NCBI GenBank assembly: GCA_037893225.1
Contig: JAZGUH010000626.1
Location: 1,178,001 to 1,242,000 of the forward strand
Reading direction: 5' to 3'
DNA from: Hippasteria phrygiana
Taxonomy: Eukaryota; Echinodermata; Asteroidea; Valvatida; Goniasteridae
Length of the DNA stretch: 64,000 nucleotides
Below, one piece after another: positions 1-10,406 of the stretch. Position 1 is the first letter of the stretch. Each line of letters opens with the position of its first letter. The notes beneath the pieces are model-generated. The model searched no databases and had not been told where the DNA came from. It saw only the letters and a program-made list of their open reading frames with translations. The translations under genes and the position numbers were made by a program.

Positions 1-694
1 GAATGAGTAAAGCAAGTCCATACCCCAGGGAATTTGACATGCATGGAGCAATAAATAGACGGTAACATGTACACAGATGTTGGCCGGAAAGAAAATAAAC
101 ATTGCGAGGTTTGAATTTTCTCCACAAGTTTTAACTCTAGGAAGCCGCCGATGATTGCAACATGTAGCGCCAGATCTAAGCTATCCATACATGTCAAAAT
201 TACTGTATTTGGTTTATATTTCATGCAATTATGAATGAGTAAAGCAAGTCATACCCTAGGGAATTTGACAGGCATGGAGCAATAAATAGAAGGTAATATG
301 CAAACAGATGTTGGCCGGAAAGAAAATAAACATTGCGAGGTTTGAATTTTCTCCACTAGTTTTAACTCTAAGAAGCCGCCGATAATTGCAACATGTAGCG
401 CCAGATCTAAGCTATGCATACATGTCAAAATTACTGAATTTGGTTGATATTTCATGCAATTATGAATGAGTAAAGCAAGTCATACCCTAGGGAATTTGAC
501 AGGCATGGAGCAATAAATCGAAGGTAATATGCACACAGATGTTGGCCGGAAAGAAAATAAACATTGCGAGGTTTGAATTTTCTCCACAAGTTTTAACTCT
601 AGGAAGCCGCCGATGATTGCAACATGTAGCGCCAGATCTAAGCTATCCATACATGTCAAAATTACTGTATTTGGTTTATATTTCATGCAATTAT

Positions 695-925
695 GAATGA
701 GTAAAGCAAGTCATACCCTAGGGAATTTGACAGGCATGGGGCAATAAATAGAAGGTAATATGCACACAGATGTTGGCCGGAAAGAAAATAAACATTGCGA
801 GGTTTGAATTTTCTCCACTAGTTTTAACTCTAAGAAGCCGCCGATAATTGCAACATGTAGCGCTAGATCTAAGCTATCCATACATGTCAAAATTACTGAA
901 TTTGGTTGATATTTCATGCAATTAT
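695..925 (+). repeat. Type 3 monomer exemplar, 231 bp
   Basis: Type 3 is recognised by g46 (catggggcaa), the SpeI site actagt at 123-128, a139, a152, c184 and a205. Most copies also have t170, which creates the 8-bp palindrome tagatcta; the copies at 16192, 23591 and 29604 lack it. Three copies (13183, 41863, 45101) have ggccgaaaag instead of ggccggaaag. There are 14 whole copies, the last starting at 45101. It almost always follows type 1 and precedes type 4 or 5. Confidence 0.92.
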
Positions 926-1157
926 GAATGAGTAAAGCAAGTCCATACCCCAGGGAATTTGACATGCATGGAGCAATAAATAGACGGTAACATGTACACA
1001 GATGTTGGCCGGAAAGAAAATAAACATTGCGAGGTTTGAATTTTCTCCACAAGTTTTAACTCTAGGAAGCCGCCGATGATTGCAACATGTAGCGCCAGAT
1101 CTAAGCTATCCATACATGTCAAAATTACTGTATTTGGTTGATATTTCATGCAATTAT
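926..1157 (+). repeat. Type 4 monomer exemplar, 232 bp
   Basis: Type 4 has an extra c after offset 18 (gtccatacc), making it 232 bp. It also has ccccaggg, t39 (giving the 8-bp palindrome catgcatg), c59, c65 and t69 (gtaacatgtac, adding a third acatgt), g139, g152, t205 and g214. There are 12 copies, the last at 45332. The copies at 16423, 23822 and 29835 end in catacaattaa, a 3' end seen nowhere else, and are each followed by type 10. Confidence 0.92.
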
Positions 1158-1389
1158 GAATGAGTAAAGCAAGTCCATACCCCAGGGAATTTGACATGCA
1201 TGGAGCAATAAATAGACAGTAACATGTACACAGATGTTGGCCGGAAAGAAAATAAACATTGCGAGGTTTGAATTTTCTCCACAAGTTTTAACTCTAGGAA
1301 GCCGCCGATGATTGCAACATGTAGCGCCAGATCTAAGCTATCCATACATGTCAAAATTACTGTATTTGGTTTATATTTCATGCAATTAT
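1158..1389 (+). repeat. Type 5 monomer exemplar, 232 bp
   Basis: Type 5 equals type 4 except for t214 (ggtttatat). Two subforms exist: a60 (tagacagtaac, as here), which follows type 4 or type 3, and g60 (tagacggtaac, as at 3470), which mostly follows type 11. There are 19 whole copies, the last at 44407. Copies at 18967, 26366 and 32379 carry gagtacagc instead of gagtaaagc at the 5' end, a private marker of one duplicated block. The copy at 4857 joins a type-4-like 5' part to a type-5 3' end where its sister block has separate type 4 and type 5 monomers. Confidence 0.91.
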
Positions 1390-1620
1390 GAATGAGTAAA
1401 GCAAGTCATACCCTAGGGAATTTGACAGGCATGGAGCAATAAATAGAAGGTAATATGCACACAGATGTTGGCCGGAAAGAAAATAAACATTGCGAGGTTT
1501 GAATTTTCTCCACTAGTTTTAACTCTAAGAAGCCGCCGATAATTGCAACATGTAGCGCCAGATCTAAGCTATGCATACATGTCAAAATTACTGAATTTGG
1601 TTGATATTTCATGCAATTAT
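1390..1620 (+). repeat. Type 2 monomer exemplar, 231 bp
   Basis: Type 2 is marked by a SpeI site (actagt, offsets 123-128), a139, a152, the NsiI-site palindrome atgcat created by g184, a205 and g214. There are 20 whole copies, from 233 to 44639, and none to the right of that. A subform with gcaaacag at offsets 69-76 occurs at 233, 4164 and 7863. Five further copies (19199, 22205, 28218, 32611, 35849) combine that change with a214 (ggttaatat). Confidence 0.93.
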
Positions 1621-1851
1621 GAATGAGTAAAGCAAGTCATACCCTAGGGAATTTGACAGGCATGGAGCAATAAATAGAAGGTAATATGCACACAGATGTT
1701 GGCCGGAAAGAAAATAAACATTGCGAGGTTTGAATTTTCTCCACAAGTTTTAACTCTAGGAAGCCGCCGATGATTGCAACATGTAGCGCCAGATCTAAGC
1801 TATCCATACATGTCAAAATTACTGTATTTGGTTGATATTTCATGCAATTAT
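1621..1851 (+). repeat. Reference monomer (type 6), 231 bp
   Basis: This monomer carries the commonest base at most variable sites and is used as the coordinate reference. Its composition is 88 G+C in 231 (38%). It contains one BglII site (agatct, offsets 171-176), which I find in every monomer read, and an AvrII site (cctagg, offsets 22-27). It has two acatgt palindromes (offsets 160-165 and 188-193) and five CpG dinucleotides (offsets 84, 104, 145, 148 and 167). Type 6 has g139, g152, c184, t205 and g214. A subform with c at offset 56 (aaatcgaagg) lies before most type 8 monomers; the a56 subform usually lies between types 2 and 1. I count 22 whole copies. Confidence 0.95.
1708..1744 (+). 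other. Invariant 37-bp monomer core (offsets 88-124)
   Basis: Offsets 88-124 of the reference monomer, beginning aagaaaataaacattgcg and ending with ttctccac, are unchanged in all 12 types. I saw only two private substitutions in the window: a t in ctctacaag at about 2666 and a t in gaaattaaac at 53979. Most diagnostic sites lie just to the left, in offsets 19-87. An invariant block flanked by variable sequence could be a protein-binding site, or simply a region that received no mutation before the types diverged. The same core recurs in every monomer. Confidence 0.75.
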
Positions 1852-2082
1852 GAATGAGTAAAGCAAGTCATACCCTAGGGAATTTGACAGGCATGGAGCA
1901 ATAAATAGAAGGTAATATGCACACAGATGTTGGCCGGAAAGAAAATAAACATTGCGAGGTTTGAATTTTCTCCACAAGTTTTAACTCTAGGAAGCCGCCG
2001 ATAATTGCAACATGTAGCGCCAGATCTAAGCTATCCATACATGTCAAAATTACTGTATTTGGTTTATATTTCATGCAATTAT
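1852..2082 (+). repeat. Type 1 monomer exemplar, 231 bp
   Basis: Type 1 has ccctaggg at 22-29, g139, c184, t205 and t214 (ggtttatat). Subforms differ at offset 56 (a or c) and at 152 (a or g): the copy shown has a56 and a152, while the copy at 464 has c56 and g152. It is the commonest type, with 36 whole copies, and is found along the whole window. Its usual neighbours change: the c56 form is followed by type 3, the a56/a152 form by type 7. A subform with ctaggaggcc instead of ctaggaagcc occurs at 22436, 28449 and 36080 and marks related blocks. Confidence 0.93.
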
Positions 2083-2313
2083 GAATGAGTAAAGCAAGTC
2101 ATACCCTAGGGAATTTGACAGGCATGGAGCAATAAATAGACGGTAATATGCACACAGATGTTGGCCTGAAAGAAAATAAACATTGCGAGGTTTGAATTTT
2201 CTCCACAAGTTTTAACTCTAAGAAGCCGCCGATAATTGCAACATGTAGCGCCAGATCTAAGCTATCCATACATGTCAAAATTACTGAATTTGGTTGATAT
2301 TTCATGCAATTAT
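2083..2313 (+). repeat. Type 7 monomer exemplar, 231 bp
   Basis: Type 7 is marked by ggcctgaaag (t85, which removes the CpG at that site), c59, a139, a152, c184, a205 and g214. There are 22 whole copies. The ten copies up to 37467 carry ccctaggg at 22-29, while the twelve from 43944 onward carry cccttggg. It is nearly always preceded by type 1, and is followed by type 6 or 11x at the left and by 8, 11x, 10 or 4 elsewhere. Confidence 0.92.
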
Positions 2314-2776
2314 GAATGAGTAAAGCAAGTCATACCCTAGGGAATTTGACAGGCATGGAGCAATAAATCGAAGGTAATATGCACACAGATGTTGGCCGGA
2401 AAGAAAATAAACATTGCGAGGTTTGAATTTTCTCCACAAGTTTTAACTCTAGGAAGCCGCCGATGATTGCAACATGTAGCGCCAGATCTAAGCTATCCAT
2501 ACATGTCAAAATTACTGTATTTGGTTGATATTTCATGCAATTATGAATGAGTAAAGCAAGTCCATACCCCAGGGAATTTGACATGCATGGAGCAATAAAT
2601 AGACGGTAACATGTACACAGATGTTGGCCGGAAAGAAAATAAACATTGCGAGGTTTGAATTTTCTCTACAAGTTTTAACTCTAGGAAGCCGCCGATGATT
2701 GCAACATGTAGCGCCAGATCTAAGATATCCATACATGTCAAAATTACTGTATTTGGTTGATATTTCATGCAATTAT

Positions 2777-3007
2777 GAATGAGTAAAGCAAGTCATACCC
2801 CAGGGAATTTGACATGCATGGAGCAATAAATAGACGGTAATATGTACACAGGTGTTGGCCGGAAAGAAAATAAACATTGCGAGGTTTGAATTTTCTCCAC
2901 AAGTTTTAACTCTAAGAAGCCGCCGATGATTGCAACATGTAGCGCCAGATCTAAGCTATCCATACATGTCAAAATTACTGTATTTGGTTGATATTTCATG
3001 CAATTAA
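2777..3007 (+). repeat. Type 9 monomer exemplar, 231 bp
   Basis: Type 9 has ccccaggg without the extra c, t39, c59, t65 with t69 (gtaatatgtac), g76 (acaggtgtt), a139, g152, t205 and a final a231, so that the next monomer is entered through caattaagaatg. There are 22 copies, each directly after a type 8. Type 10 (or a monomer with a type 10 left part) always follows. Confidence 0.92.
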
Positions 3008-3238
3008 GAATGAGTAAAGCAAGTCATACCCCAGGGAATTTGACAGGCATGGAGCAATAAATAGAAGGTAATATGCACACAGATGGTGGCAAGGAAGAAA
3101 ATAAACATTGCGAGGTTTGAATTTTCTCCACAAGTGTTAACTCTAAGAACCCGCCGATAATTGCAACATGTAGCGCCAGATCTAAGCTATCCATACATGT
3201 CAAAATTACTGAATTTGGTAGATATTTCATGCAATTAT

Positions 3239-3469
3239 GAATGAGTAAAGCAAGTCATACCCCAGGGAATTTGACAGGCATGGAGCAATAAATAAGAGGT
3301 AATCTGCACACAGATGGTGGCCGGGAAGAAAATAAACATTGCGAGGTTTGAATTTTCTCCACAAGTGTTAACTCTAAGAAGCCGCCGATAATTGCAACAT
3401 GTAGCGCCAGATCTAAGCTATGCATACATGTCAAAATTACTGAATTTGGTTGATATTTCATGCAATTAT
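3239..3469 (+). repeat. Type 11 monomer exemplar, 231 bp form
   Basis: Type 11 has ataagagg (a57, g58), c66 (gtaatctgc), g79, ggccgggaag (g87), gttaac at 128-133, a139, a152, atgcat from g184 and a205. The 231-bp form occurs 15 times, typically as the fourth monomer after 8-9-10. From 43020 rightward the 231-bp copies carry t205 and a231, so their 3' end is type-9-like. Confidence 0.92.
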
Positions 3470-6243
3470 GAATGAGTAAAGCAAGTCCATACCCCAGGGA
3501 ATTTGACATGCATGGAGCAATAAATAGACGGTAACATGTACACAGATGTTGGCCGGAAAGAAAATAAACATTGCGAGGTTTGAATTTTCTCCACAAGTTT
3601 TAACTCTAGGAAGCCGCCGATGATTGCAACATGTAGCGCCAGATCTAAGCTATCCATACATGTCAAAATTACTGTATTTGGTTTATATTTCATGCAATTA
3701 TGAATGAGTAAAGCAAGTCATACCCTAGGGAATTTGACAGGCATGGAGCAATAAATAGAAGGTAATATGCACACAGATGTTGGCCGGAAAGAAAATAAAC
3801 ATTGCGAGGTTTGAATTTTCTCCACTAGTTTTAACTCTAAGAAGCCGCCGATAATTGCAACATGTAGCGCCAGATCTAAGCTATGCATACATGTCAAAAT
3901 TACTGAATTTGGTTGATATTTCATGCAATTATGAATGAGTAAAGCAAGTCATACCCTAGGGAATTTGACAGGCATGGAGCAATAAATCGAAGGTAATATG
4001 CACACAGATGTTGGCCGGAAAGAAAATAAACATTGCGAGGTTTGAATTTTCTCCACAAGTTTTAACTCTAGGAAGCCGCCGATGATTGCAACATGTAGCG
4101 CCAGATCTAAGCTATCCATACATGTCAAAATTACTGTATTTGGTTGATATTTCATGCAATTATGAATGAGTAAAGCAAGTCATACCCTAGGGAATTTGAC
4201 AGGCATGGAGCAATAAATAGAAGGTAATATGCAAACAGATGTTGGCCGGAAAGAAAATAAACATTGCGAGGTTTGAATTTTCTCCACTAGTTTTAACTCT
4301 AAGAAGCCGCCGATAATTGCAACATGTAGCGCCAGATCTAAGCTATGCATACATGTCAAAATTACTGAATTTGGTTGATATTTCATGCAATTATGAATGA
4401 GTAAAGCAAGTCATACCCTAGGGAATTTGACAGGCATGGAGCAATAAATCGAAGGTAATATGCACACAGATGTTGGCCGGAAAGAAAATAAACATTGCGA
4501 GGTTTGAATTTTCTCCACAAGTTTTAACTCTAGGAAGCCGCCGATGATTGCAACATGTAGCGCCAGATCTAAGCTATCCATACATGTCAAAATTACTGTA
4601 TTTGGTTTATATTTCATGCAATTATGAATGAGTAAAGCAAGTCATACCCTAGGGAATTTGACAGGCATGGGGCAATAAATAGAAGGTAATATGCACACAG
4701 ATGTTGGCCGGAAAGAAAATAAACATTGCGAGGTTTGAATTTTCTCCACTAGTTTTAACTCTAAGAAGCCGCCGATAATTGCAACATGTAGCGCTAGATC
4801 TAAGCTATCCATACATGTCAAAATTACTGAATTTGGTTGATATTTCATGCAATTATGAATGAGTAAAGCAAGTCCATACCCCAGGGAATTTGACATGCAT
4901 GGAGCAATAAATAGACGGTAACATGTACACAGATGTTGGCCGGAAAGAAAATAAACATTGCGAGGTTTGAATTTTCTCCACAAGTTTTAACTCTAGGAAG
5001 CCGCCGATGATTGCAACATGTAGCGCCAGATCTAAGCTATCCATACATGTCAAAATTACTGTATTTGGTTTATATTTCATGCAATTATGAATGAGTAAAG
5101 CAAGTCATACCCTAGGGAATTTGACAGGCATGGAGCAATAAATAGAAGGTAATATGCACACAGATGTTGGCCGGAAAGAAAATAAACATTGCGAGGTTTG
5201 AATTTTCTCCACTAGTTTTAACTCTAAGAAGCCGCCGATAATTGCAACATGTAGCGCCAGATCTAAGCTATGCATACATGTCAAAATTACTGAATTTGGT
5301 TGATATTTCATGCAATTATGAATGAGTAAAGCAAGTCATACCCTAGGAAATTTGACAGGCATGGAGCAATAAATAGAAGGTAATATGCACACAGATGTTG
5401 GCCGGAAAGAAAATAAACATTGCGAGGTTTGAATTTTCTCCACAAGTTTTAACTCTAGGAAGCCGCCGATGATTGCAACATGTAGCGCCAGATCTAAGCT
5501 ATCCATACATGTCAAAATTACTGTATTTGGTTGATATTTCATGCAATTATGAATGAGTAAAGCAAGTCATACCCTAGGGAATTTGACAGGCATGGAGCAA
5601 TAAATAGAAGGTAATATGCACACAGATGTTGGCCGGAAAGAAAATAAACATTGCGAGGTTTGAATTTTCTCCACAAGTTTTAACTCTAGGAAGCCGCCGA
5701 TAATTGCAACATGTAGCGCCAGATCTAAGCTATCCATACATGTCAAAATTACTGTATTTGGTTTATATTTCATGCAATTATGAATGAGTAAAGCAAGTCA
5801 TACCCTAGGGAATTTGACAGGCATGGAGCAATAAATAGACGGTAATATGCACACAGATGTTGGCCTGAAAGAAAATAAACATTGCGAGGTTTGAATTTTC
5901 TCCACAAGTTTTAACTCTAAGAAGCCGCCGATAATTGCAACATGTAGCGCCAGATCTAAGCTATCCATACATGTCAAAATTACTGAATTTGGTTGATATT
6001 TCATGCAATTATGAATGAGTAAAGCAAGTCATACCCTAGGGAATTTGACAGGCATGGAGCAATAAATCGAAGGTAATATGCACACAGATGTTGGCCGGAA
6101 AGAAAATAAACATTGCGAGGTTTGAATTTTCTCCACAAGTTTTAACTCTAGGAAGCCGCCGATGATTGCAACATGTAGCGCCAGATCTAAGCTATCCATA
6201 CATGTCAAAATTACTGTATTTGGTTGATATTTCATGCAATTAT

Positions 6244-6475
6244 GAATGAGTAAAGCAAGTCCATACCCCAGGGAATTTGACATGCATGGAGCAATAAATA
6301 GACGGTAACATGTACACAGATGTTGGCCGGAAAGAAAATAAACATTGCGAGGTTTGAATTTTCTCCACAAGTTTTAACTCTAGGAAGCCGCCGATGATTG
6401 CAACATGTAGCGCCAGATCTAAGATATCCATACATGTCAAAATTACTGTATTTGGTTGATATTTCATGCAATTAT
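6244..6475 (+). repeat. Type 8 monomer exemplar, 232 bp (higher-order anchor)
   Basis: Type 8 resembles type 4 (extra c at 19, t39, c59, c65, t69, g139, g152, t205, g214) but has a180, which creates an EcoRV site (gatatc) I see in no other type. There are 22 copies, starting at 2545, 6244, 10407, 13646, 15034, 18042, 21048, 25441, 27061, 31454, 34692, 38161, 39318, 42326, 45564, 48569, 50418, 55967, 58049, 59206, 60131 (a mosaic) and 63598. It is always followed by type 9. The first copy has a private t in ctctacaag. Confidence 0.93.
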
Positions 6476-6706
6476 GAATGAGTAAAGCAAGTCATACCCC
6501 AGGGAATTTGACATGCATGGAGCAATAAATAGACGGTAATATGTACACAGGTGTTGGCCGGAAAGAAAATAAACATTGCGAGGTTTGAATTTTCTCCACA
6601 AGTTTTAACTCTAAGAAGCCGCCGATGATTGCAACATGTAGCGCCAGATCTAAGCTATCCATACATGTCAAAATTACTGTATTTGGTTGATATTTCATGC
6701 AATTAA

Positions 6707-6937
6707 GAATGAGTAAAGCAAGTCATACCCCAGGGAATTTGACAGGCATGGAGCAATAAATAGAAGGTAATATGCACACAGATGGTGGCAAGGAAGAAAA
6801 TAAACATTGCGAGGTTTGAATTTTCTCCACAAGTGTTAACTCTAAGAACCCGCCGATAATTGCAACATGTAGCGCCAGATCTAAGCTATCCATACATGTC
6901 AAAATTACTGAATTTGGTTGATATTTCATGCAATTAT
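6707..6937 (+). repeat. Type 10 monomer exemplar, 231 bp
   Basis: Type 10 is the most divergent type. It has ccccaggg, g39, g79 (gatggtgg), ggcaaggaag (a84, a85, g87), g129 creating an HpaI site (gttaac), a139, c143 (aacccgccg), a152, c184 and a205. There are 27 whole copies plus mosaics. The copy at 3008 has a private ggtagatat near its 3' end. The copy at 14109 has gatgttggcaagg, so it lacks g79. The copies at 38624 (a 10/7 mosaic) and 39781 share gatggtgacaagg. Confidence 0.92.
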
Positions 6938-9900
6938 GAATGAGTAAAGCAAGTCATACCCCAGGGAATTTGACAGGCATGGAGCAATAAATAAGAGGTA
7001 ATCTGCACACAGATGGTGGCCGGGAAGAAAATAAACATTGCGAGGTTTGAATTTTCTCCACAAGTGTTAACTCTAAGAAGCCGCCGATAATTGCAACATG
7101 TAGCGCCAGATCTAAGCTATGCATACATGTCAAAATTACTGAATTTGGTTGATATTTCATGCAATTATGAATGAGTAAAGCAAGTCCATACCCCAGGGAA
7201 TTTGACATGCATGGAGCAATAAATAGACGGTAACATGTACACAGATGTTGGCCGGAAAGAAAATAAACATTGCGAGGTTTGAATTTTCTCCACAAGTTTT
7301 AACTCTAGGAAGCCGCCGATGATTGCAACATGTAGCGCCAGATCTAAGCTATCCATACATGTCAAAATTACTGTATTTGGTTTATATTTCATGCAATTAT
7401 GAATGAGTAAAGCAAGTCATACCCTAGGGAATTTGACAGGCATGGAGCAATAAATAGAAGGTAATATGCACACAGATGTTGGCCGGAAAGAAAATAAACA
7501 TTGCGAGGTTTGAATTTTCTCCACTAGTTTTAACTCTAAGAAGCCGCCGATAATTGCAACATGTAGCGCCAGATCTAAGCTATGCATACATGTCAAAATT
7601 ACTGAATTTGGTTGATATTTCATGCAATTATGAATGAGTAAAGCAAGTCATACCCTAGGGAATTTGACAGGCATGGAGCAATAAATCGAAGGTAATATGC
7701 ACACAGATGTTGGCCGGAAAGAAAATAAACATTGCGAGGTTTGAATTTTCTCCACAAGTTTTAACTCTAGGAAGCCGCCGATGATTGCAACATGTAGCGC
7801 CAGATCTAAGCTATCCATACATGTCAAAATTACTGTATTTGGTTGATATTTCATGCAATTATGAATGAGTAAAGCAAGTCATACCCTAGGGAATTTGACA
7901 GGCATGGAGCAATAAATAGAAGGTAATATGCAAACAGATGTTGGCCGGAAAGAAAATAAACATTGCGAGGTTTGAATTTTCTCCACTAGTTTTAACTCTA
8001 AGAAGCCGCCGATAATTGCAACATGTAGCGCCAGATCTAAGCTATGCATACATGTCAAAATTACTGAATTTGGTTGATATTTCATGCAATTATGAATGAG
8101 TAAAGCAAGTCATACCCTAGGGAATTTGACAGGCATGGAGCAATAAATCGAAGGTAATATGCACACAGATGTTGGCCGGAAAGAAAATAAACATTGCGAG
8201 GTTTGAATTTTCTCCACAAGTTTTAACTCTAGGAAGCCGCCGATGATTGCAACATGTAGCGCCAGATCTAAGCTATCCATACATGTCAAAATTACTGTAT
8301 TTGGTTTATATTTCATGCAATTATGAATGAGTAAAGCAAGTCATACCCTAGGGAATTTGACAGGCATGGGGCAATAAATAGAAGGTAATATGCACACAGA
8401 TGTTGGCCGGAAAGAAAATAAACATTGCGAGGTTTGAATTTTCTCCACTAGTTTTAACTCTAAGAAGCCGCCGATAATTGCAACATGTAGCGCTAGATCT
8501 AAGCTATCCATACATGTCAAAATTACTGAATTTGGTTGATATTTCATGCAATTATGAATGAGTAAAGCAAGTCCATACCCCAGGGAATTTGACATGCATG
8601 GAGCAATAAATAGACGGTAACATGTACACAGATGTTGGCCGGAAAGAAAATAAACATTGCGAGGTTTGAATTTTCTCCACAAGTTTTAACTCTAGGAAGC
8701 CGCCGATGATTGCAACATGTAGCGCCAGATCTAAGCTATCCATACATGTCAAAATTACTGTATTTGGTTGATATTTCATGCAATTATGAATGAGTAAAGC
8801 AAGTCCATACCCCAGGGAATTTGACATGCATGGAGCAATAAATAGACAGTAACATGTACACAGATGTTGGCCGGAAAGAAAATAAACATTGCGAGGTTTG
8901 AATTTTCTCCACAAGTTTTAACTCTAGGAAGCCGCCGATGATTGCAACATGTAGCGCCAGATCTAAGCTATCCATACATGTCAAAATTACTGTATTTGGT
9001 TTATATTTCATGCAATTATGAATGAGTAAAGCAAGTCATACCCTAGGGAATTTGACAGGCATGGAGCAATAAATAGAAGGTAATATGCACACAGATGTTG
9101 GCCGGAAAGAAAATAAACATTGCGAGGTTTGAATTTTCTCCACTAGTTTTAACTCTAAGAAGCCGCCGATAATTGCAACATGTAGCGCCAGATCTAAGCT
9201 ATGCATACATGTCAAAATTACTGAATTTGGTTGATATTTCATGCAATTATGAATGAGTAAAGCAAGTCATACCCTAGGGAATTTGACAGGCATGGAGCAA
9301 TAAATAGAAGGTAATATGCACACAGATGTTGGCCGGAAAGAAAATAAACATTGCGAGGTTTGAATTTTCTCCACAAGTTTTAACTCTAGGAAGCCGCCGA
9401 TGATTGCAACATGTAGCGCCAGATCTAAGCTATCCATACATGTCAAAATTACTGTATTTGGTTGATATTTCATGCAATTATGAATGAGTAAAGCAAGTCA
9501 TACCCTAGGGAATTTGACAGGCATGGAGCAATAAATAGAAGGTAATATGCACACAGATGTTGGCCGGAAAGAAAATAAACATTGCGAGGTTTGAATTTTC
9601 TCCACAAGTTTTAACTCTAGGAAGCCGCCGATAATTGCAACATGTAGCGCCAGATCTAAGCTATCCATACATGTCAAAATTACTGTATTTGGTTTATATT
9701 TCATGCAATTATGAATGAGTAAAGCAAGTCATACCCTAGGGAATTTGACAGGCATGGAGCAATAAATAGACGGTAATATGCACACAGATGTTGGCCTGAA
9801 AGAAAATAAACATTGCGAGGTTTGAATTTTCTCCACAAGTTTTAACTCTAAGAAGCCGCCGATAATTGCAACATGTAGCGCCAGATCTAAGCTATCCATA

Positions 9901-9943
9901 CATGTCAAAATTACTGAATTTGGTTGATATTTCATGCAATTAT

Positions 9944-10175
9944 GAATGAGTAAAGCAAGTCCATACCCCAGGGAATTTGACAGGCATGGAGCAATAAATA
10001 AGAGGTAATCTGCACACAGATGGTGGCCGGGAAGAAAATAAACATTGCGAGGTTTGAATTTTCTCCACAAGTGTTAACTCTAGGAAGCCGCCGATAATTG
10101 CAACATGTAGCGCCAGATCTAAGCTATGCATACATGTCAAAATTACTGAATTTGGTTGATATTTCATGCAATTAT
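9944..10175 (+). repeat. Type 11x monomer exemplar, 232 bp form
   Basis: This is type 11 with the extra c after offset 18 (gtccatacc). It occurs 17 times, mostly in the order 7-11x-6 or 7-11x-10. This copy is unusual in having g139 (ctaggaag) where other type 11 monomers have ctaagaag. Late copies at 55504, 57586 and 63135 have ataggagg instead of ataagagg, and the copy at 58743 has atagaagg with the other type 11 marks kept. Confidence 0.9.
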
Positions 10176-10406
10176 GAATGAGTAAAGCAAGTCATACCCT
10201 AGGGAATTTGACAGGCATGGAGCAATAAATCGAAGGTAATATGCACACAGATGTTGGCCGGAAAGAAAATAAACATTGCGAGGTTTGAATTTTCTCCACA
10301 AGTTTTAACTCTAGGAAGCCGCCGATGATTGCAACATGTAGCGCCAGATCTAAGCTATCCATACATGTCAAAATTACTGTATTTGGTTGATATTTCATGC
10401 AATTAT

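Larger units (their letters stand above)
1..2544 (+). repeat. Segment before first anchor, 11 monomers
   Basis: Order of types: 5-2-1-3-4-5-2-6-1-7-6. The same order occurs at the end of the unit starting at 6244, except that the latter has an extra 2-6 near its start and an 11x before its last type 6. The window therefore begins inside a higher-order unit of the left-hand kind. The first monomer starts exactly at base 1. Confidence 0.88.
2545..6243 (+). repeat. Higher-order repeat unit, 16 monomers, 3,699 bp
   Basis: Order: 8-9-10-11-5-2-6-2-1-3-5-2-6-1-7-6. It aligns with the next unit (6244-10406) with two differences. Where the next unit has separate types 4 and 5 after type 3, this one has a single monomer at 4857 with a type-4-like g60 left part and a type 5 right end, as expected from a one-monomer deletion by unequal crossover. 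It also lacks the 11x monomer between types 7 and 6. Private base: cctaggaaatt at about 5348. Confidence 0.9.
6244..10406 (+). repeat. Higher-order repeat unit, 18 monomers, 4,163 bp
   Basis: Order: 8-9-10-11-5-2-6-2-1-3-4-5-2-6-1-7-11x-6. This is the longest unit of the left region and looks like the fullest version, since its two neighbours can be derived from it by loss of monomers. The second type 2 (7863) has the gcaaacag change, as does its counterpart at 4164. Confidence 0.9.

Noticed and set aside
695..925. tagatcta palindrome of type 3 as an operator or terminator
   Set aside because: It results from one substitution (t170) next to the common agatct. Three type 3 copies lack it without other change, and no gene is nearby.
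1699..1741. tRNA gene or tRNA-derived SINE
   Set aside because: The A and B box-like motifs are weak and too closely spaced, and the flanking bases do not fold into acceptor or anticodon arms.
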